DNA from: Rossellomorea aquimaris
GTDB lineage: Bacteria; Bacillota; Bacilli; Bacillales; Bacillaceae_B
Direction: 5' to 3'
Assembly (NCBI RefSeq): GCF_000935355.1
Contig: NZ_JXZC01000001.1
Span: 496,001 to 560,000, forward strand
Length of the DNA: 64,000 nt
Shown: positions 61,124 to 64,000 of the stretch, in pieces
Numbering within the stretch: position 1 is the stretch's first letter
How the letters are laid out: each line of letters begins with the position of its first letter
Notes under the pieces: generated by a model
Seen by the model: only the letters and a program-made list of their open reading frames with translations
The model's database searches: none
What the model was told of the DNA's origin: nothing
Translations under genes and position numbers: made by a program

Positions 61124-61339
61124 ATGGGGAAAACCCTACAGGATGCGATTCATAATCGACGAAATGAATTAATTAACAAATTGATATTCCATAACATTTT
61201 CAAAAAAGGAAACAAACAGCTATTCGAGTTGACCCTTCAGGAACTAGAGGACGAATTTAAATACATTCAGAATGAAAGCCATCCGCACAGCGATATAGGC
61301 TCAATTCAATGGAAAAACTGTGCAAAGTTAACCAGCTAA
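61124..61339 (+). CDS. FbpA-family (Fur-regulated basic protein) small protein
   Basis: 71 residues, AGAGGAG 9 nt before ATG. The middle carries the FbpA pattern: AIHNRRNELINKLIFHNIFKKGNKQLFELTLQELEDEFKYIQ. The remaining tail is HPHSDIGSIQWKNCAKLTS with one Cys and two His. FbpA in B. subtilis belongs to the iron-sparing response and has unknown mechanism. Here the gene lies behind a SAM riboswitch and no Fur box is evident, so methionine/SAM status should control it. Confidence 0.82.
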   Translation: MGKTLQDAIHNRRNELINKLIFHNIFKKGNKQLFELTLQELEDEFKYIQNESHPHSDIGSIQWKNCAKLTS

Positions 61340-61344
61340 AAAAG

Positions 61345-61374
61345 AGCCCCAATCCCTGGAAGTGAATTGGGGCT
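61345..61374. other. Hairpin after FbpA-like gene
   Basis: AGCCCCAAT / ATTGGGGCT stem. The T run lies on the minus strand side only; for the plus-strand gene it may act as RNA 3' stabiliser. Confidence 0.6.
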
Positions 61375-61566
61375 TCCTGAGTTTCATTCATCCTTACACT
61401 TCAATCATGCATATGAGCATTTTTGAGAATGGTCATGACTTTTACAATCCTTCCTCATGTTTCATTGACAAGTGTCCAGACTTTTTCTAAAATGACATGG
61501 GATTGTTTTAAATGAAATTACATATCATCTCCATTATAATCCACTCTATATGAAGGAATACACTCA

Positions 61567-62130
61567 ATGACCCTCAATCTGCAGCATTTTTTAAACGAAT
61601 TCACCGGCCTCGATAGTTGGTCTCTCTTTTTTATCAGTATTTTCATAAATGTTGTCATCAGTATCCTTGGTTTTCTGCCAAGTGTCTTCTTGACGGCCTT
61701 TAACATTTCCGTATTCGGGTTGTGGCCTGGAATCGGGGTTTCCATACTTGGTGAATCATTAGGAGCCATTGTTAGCTTTTATTTATATCGAAAAGGAATT
61801 AAGTTTGCCCGTATTGATCAGATTCTGTCAAACAAATATTTTTTCAAATTAAAAGAAGCGTCTGGTACGGAATGGATATTTCTTCTATTCTTATTTCGCA
61901 TGGTTCCATTTGTGCCTTCAAGTGTGGTAACCGTTGCGGCTGCCTTTAGCTCTATTTCAATTGTGGCCTTTTCCGTGATCAGTTCTGTCGGAAAGATTCC
62001 TTCGTTGTTAATTGAGGCATTCGTGGTGGTGAATGTGTTGGATGCGGATAAAGGCACGGTTATTTTGTTGGCGGGTTCAGTGGTGATCGGGATGATTTAT
62101 TTGGGATATCGTTGGCGAATGAAAAGATAA
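61567..62130 (+). CDS. TVP38/TMEM64 (DedA-like) membrane protein
   Basis: 187 residues with about five membrane segments. The SNARE-associated domain is seen in GLWPGIGVSILGESLGAIVSFYLYRKG and FRMVPFVPSSVVTVAAAFSSIS. Bacterial members of the wider superfamily act as lipid scramblases or carriers (undecaprenyl phosphate in DedA). Role not determined here. AAGGA lies 9 nt before the start. Monocistronic. Confidence 0.87.
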   Translation: MTLNLQHFLNEFTGLDSWSLFFISIFINVVISILGFLPSVFLTAFNISVFGLWPGIGVSILGESLGAIVSFYLYRKGIKFARIDQILSNKYFFKLKEASGTEWIFLLFLFRMVPFVPSSVVTVAAAFSSISIVAFSVISSVGKIPSLLIEAFVVVNVLDADKGTVILLAGSVVIGMIYLGYRWRMKR

Positions 62131-62171
62131 GATTTTGGCCATTCCAAGAATCCACTCTATTCAAGGATAGG

Positions 62172-62207
62172 AAAAAAGACGTCCACCACACGGCCAACGT
62201 CTTTTTT
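62172..62207. terminator. Convergent terminator
   Basis: AAAAAAGACGT / ACGTCTTTTTT stem with 14-nt loop between the TVP38 and SpoIIP genes. Confidence 0.85.
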
Positions 62208-62216
62208 CTTGATTAC

Positions 62217-63383
62217 TTATTGTCCATTCACCTCGACGGCATCCTTTTTGTAATATTCTGCAAAGATTTCCGCAAATGCTTCTGTTGAGTTATACAACTC
62301 TACTAAATTATTTTCCACTCCACCAAACTCAAGAAGCATGGCTCGCTCTGTTAGATCCTGGTTATACACCCCATTGCCTTCTGCTCTTGTTTTAATGAAG
62401 ACTCCGCGGCTGATGCCAGGATACTTTTCTTCTAATTTAGCATTCAACTCTTTCGCGATTTTCAGATTCTTTTCGAAGTTTTTGTTTTCTTTTCCTACTA
62501 TGAAAAATAAGCGGGCATAGCTTTTGCCGTTAATGTTTTTGGTAGTGATGCTCCGCGGCTGAGAATCCCGATGGATATCGATCAAGTACGTTAAGTCATC
62601 GTTTTGGGCTATGGCTTCCTGTACTAGTCCTCTTGATAACTGATATGATTCAAAATATGTCCAGGACTTGTCTTTAAGTGCTTTGTTTACATCTGTCTTA
62701 TCCTGAACTGCCCCAATCCCCCTAGCTTCAAGCTCTTGCTTTAATTTGGACCCTACAGCTATGACGTTAACCTTCTCGTTGGTACTCGCTGGATCTTTCG
62801 AATCGTTATTTTTGATTAGCGGGCTGAACGCTTCCCAGCTGTGTGAATGATAGATGTAGACGGATTTTTCATCAATCTCTTGAACTCCGTCTCCTGAATT
62901 GTTGTTTGCCTGATCAATTTGGCTCTGATCGATTTCCTGATCCTTCAACTGATCTTCTGTTGGAGCCGGTGATTCATTCGGGAGGTTCGTAATGTCAGTC
63001 CCCTTCCCCGCAACGGCTATGTGAGTATGATAATTTTCAATTCCTGGGATTTCCCGTCCAAATAAACTTCGCGGATCAAGGAGTGAAACATTCGTGACAC
63101 TTTCCAACCAATCAAAATCATTGTTTAATGCTTCCTCATTCGTAACCCGCAATCCTGTCATTTCCTGTGACAACAACATAAGAAACGTTTCCTTCGGTAC
63201 CAGTTCCGACATGGATGAATACAGTAAACTATCTACCCTCAATTTAATGGCAGTTGATGAGATCAACCATACGGTCAAGTACATGAGGACAATACCGATC
63301 AATACTACCCGAATGATGGCCTTCATAGAGACGAATACTAGTGGGACTAAGCTATTGTTGTTTCGAGACTTATACGACATCAT
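62217..63383 (-). CDS. spoIIP: Stage II sporulation protein P (cell-wall amidase/endopeptidase)
   Basis: 388 residues (B. subtilis 401). One N-terminal TM (VLIGIVLMYLTVWLISS) anchors it to the mother-cell membrane. A linker region follows, then the amidase domain: SVYIYHSHSWEAFSP (zinc His), LTYLIDIHRDSQPRS (His), and MLLEFGGVENN with catalytic Glu. It is the septal-peptidoglycan hydrolase of engulfment, working with SpoIID and SpoIIM. Not next to gpr as in B. subtilis, so it may be an extra copy; only context suggests this. Confidence 0.92.
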   Translation of the reverse strand: MMSYKSRNNNSLVPLVFVSMKAIIRVVLIGIVLMYLTVWLISSTAIKLRVDSLLYSSMSELVPKETFLMLLSQEMTGLRVTNEEALNNDFDWLESVTNVSLLDPRSLFGREIPGIENYHTHIAVAGKGTDITNLPNESPAPTEDQLKDQEIDQSQIDQANNNSGDGVQEIDEKSVYIYHSHSWEAFSPLIKNNDSKDPASTNEKVNVIAVGSKLKQELEARGIGAVQDKTDVNKALKDKSWTYFESYQLSRGLVQEAIAQNDDLTYLIDIHRDSQPRSITTKNINGKSYARLFFIVGKENKNFEKNLKIAKELNAKLEEKYPGISRGVFIKTRAEGNGVYNQDLTERAMLLEFGGVENNLVELYNSTEAFAEIFAEYYKKDAVEVNGQ

Positions 63384-63481
63384 CAGTACCCCTATATAAA
63401 GTATTTAATAGTTAACTTTATGCAGGGGGTTGATAGAGTAGAAGGTTTTTTCGGGAATTCGGTCGGATTTCCTATTTCACC

Positions 63482-63955
63482 TCATACCGAAAAATCGTTT
63501 TCATCTATTAGTTTAAGTGCATTTCGCAGTAATTCTTGAAGGACTGCTGCGAAAATGGAAATGGTGACAGACGCAAAGCTGATAATGATCCCAACCATAG
63601 CAATACCCGGATGAAGAGCATTTTGGATTAGTAGAAACACTATACCTGCCACATAAATGGCAGTAATCAATAAGGCATACAGTTTTATTCTTTGAAGAGC
63701 CACAATTGCTTTCGCTGAAAAAGAGTTCTCTTCAATACACGTTAAAAGCTTAAATGCTTGGTACAGTGCTAAATTAAATGGAACCGCCGTTAAGTATACC
63801 CCTATTAGAATGGGCCACTTCAAATAAGCGAATTCGGGAAATAGATCAGCCGAATGCTTTGCCATGGTAGGCAACCAGACAACACAAAGGATGAATACGA
63901 TCGCCCCTATTGCCATTACGGCCCCTTTTAAGAAAATTGTCGTTGCTCGTTTCAT
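63482..63955 (-). CDS. DUF2975 membrane protein
   Basis: 157 residues with four TM helices; the middle FNLALYQAFKLLTCIEENSFSAKAIVALQRIKLYALL is the DUF2975 hallmark. In most Bacillaceae this gene is followed by a small XRE regulator starting at its stop. Here the equivalent frame begins ATGAGGTGA and stops at once, so the partner is missing. Ribosome site AGAGGTG. Confidence 0.88.
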   Translation of the reverse strand: MKRATTIFLKGAVMAIGAIVFILCVVWLPTMAKHSADLFPEFAYLKWPILIGVYLTAVPFNLALYQAFKLLTCIEENSFSAKAIVALQRIKLYALLITAIYVAGIVFLLIQNALHPGIAMVGIIISFASVTISIFAAVLQELLRNALKLIDENDFSV

Positions 63956-64000
63956 AACACACCTCTGATACCATGTTTTTCTAAATTATATAATGAGATT

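Overview
The window looks like a chromosomal segment of a low-GC, spore-forming Bacillaceae, by my guess Rossellomorea or a near relative of Bacillus. Supporting signs are AT-rich intergenes, strong GGAGG ribosome sites with many TTG and GTG starts, a dpp-ykf operon in Bacillus order, divergent citA/citR, an S-box leader, SpoIIP, and a large set of spore-coat type genes. I see no rRNA, tRNA, transposase, integrase or CRISPR array.

Layout. 1-7.6 kb: the murein-peptide salvage operon dppABCDE-ykfA-ykfB on the minus strand. It has a clear sigma-A promoter overlapped by a CodY-like box, and ykfB runs off the left edge. 7.6-29.6 kb: ordinary housekeeping and accessory genes (phosphatase, TraB-like membrane protein, a vWA gene divergent from an HTH gene, flavin oxidoreductase, MFS pump, GNAT, VOC, NUDIX and HAD enzymes, a small sigma factor, a pentapeptide-repeat protein, citA/citR, a MEDS protein). 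Two arrays of 20-bp tandem repeats lie between genes here.

29.9-59.1 kb is the striking part: about 29 kb in which most genes look like spore-envelope genes. It holds a CotY/CotZ-like protein, four YheC/YheD-type ATP-grasp proteins (one a 744-residue double-length form), two more ATP-grasp ligases, two GT2 glycosyltransferases flanking a sugar-1-phosphate nucleotidyltransferase, a pyruvyltransferase, small Cys-rich or WKNH-type proteins, a collagen-like protein with 53 unbroken Gly-X-Y triplets, and a kinase-like protein. It also holds four proteins that share one ~55-residue SH3/Sm-like domain, two of which carry it on very long, charged, repeat-rich disordered chains. The island ends in an overlapping plus-strand operon: PIG-L deacetylase, GT4, ATP-grasp, CotS-like kinase, GT4, NAD-dependent epimerase. 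Three genes have textbook sigma-K promoters (AC, 16-17 nt, CATANNNTA) and others have the -10 element alone, which fits late mother-cell expression. A few unrelated genes (GIY-YIG, HesB-like, lipid kinase) sit inside the island.

59.2-64 kb: protoporphyrinogen oxidase, a SAM-I riboswitch in front of a small FbpA-family protein (an unexpected pairing), a TVP38/DedA membrane protein, SpoIIP and a DUF2975 membrane protein.

Best candidates for something undescribed: (1) the shared-domain disordered protein family at 48.1-52.5 kb with its 39-residue repeat array, set beside the collagen-like protein; (2) the deacetylase/GT4/ATP-grasp/CotS/GT4/epimerase operon, which resembles a small-glycoconjugate pathway; (3) the S-box-controlled FbpA-like gene. 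All functional statements are read from sequence pattern and recalled family knowledge; no database search was run.
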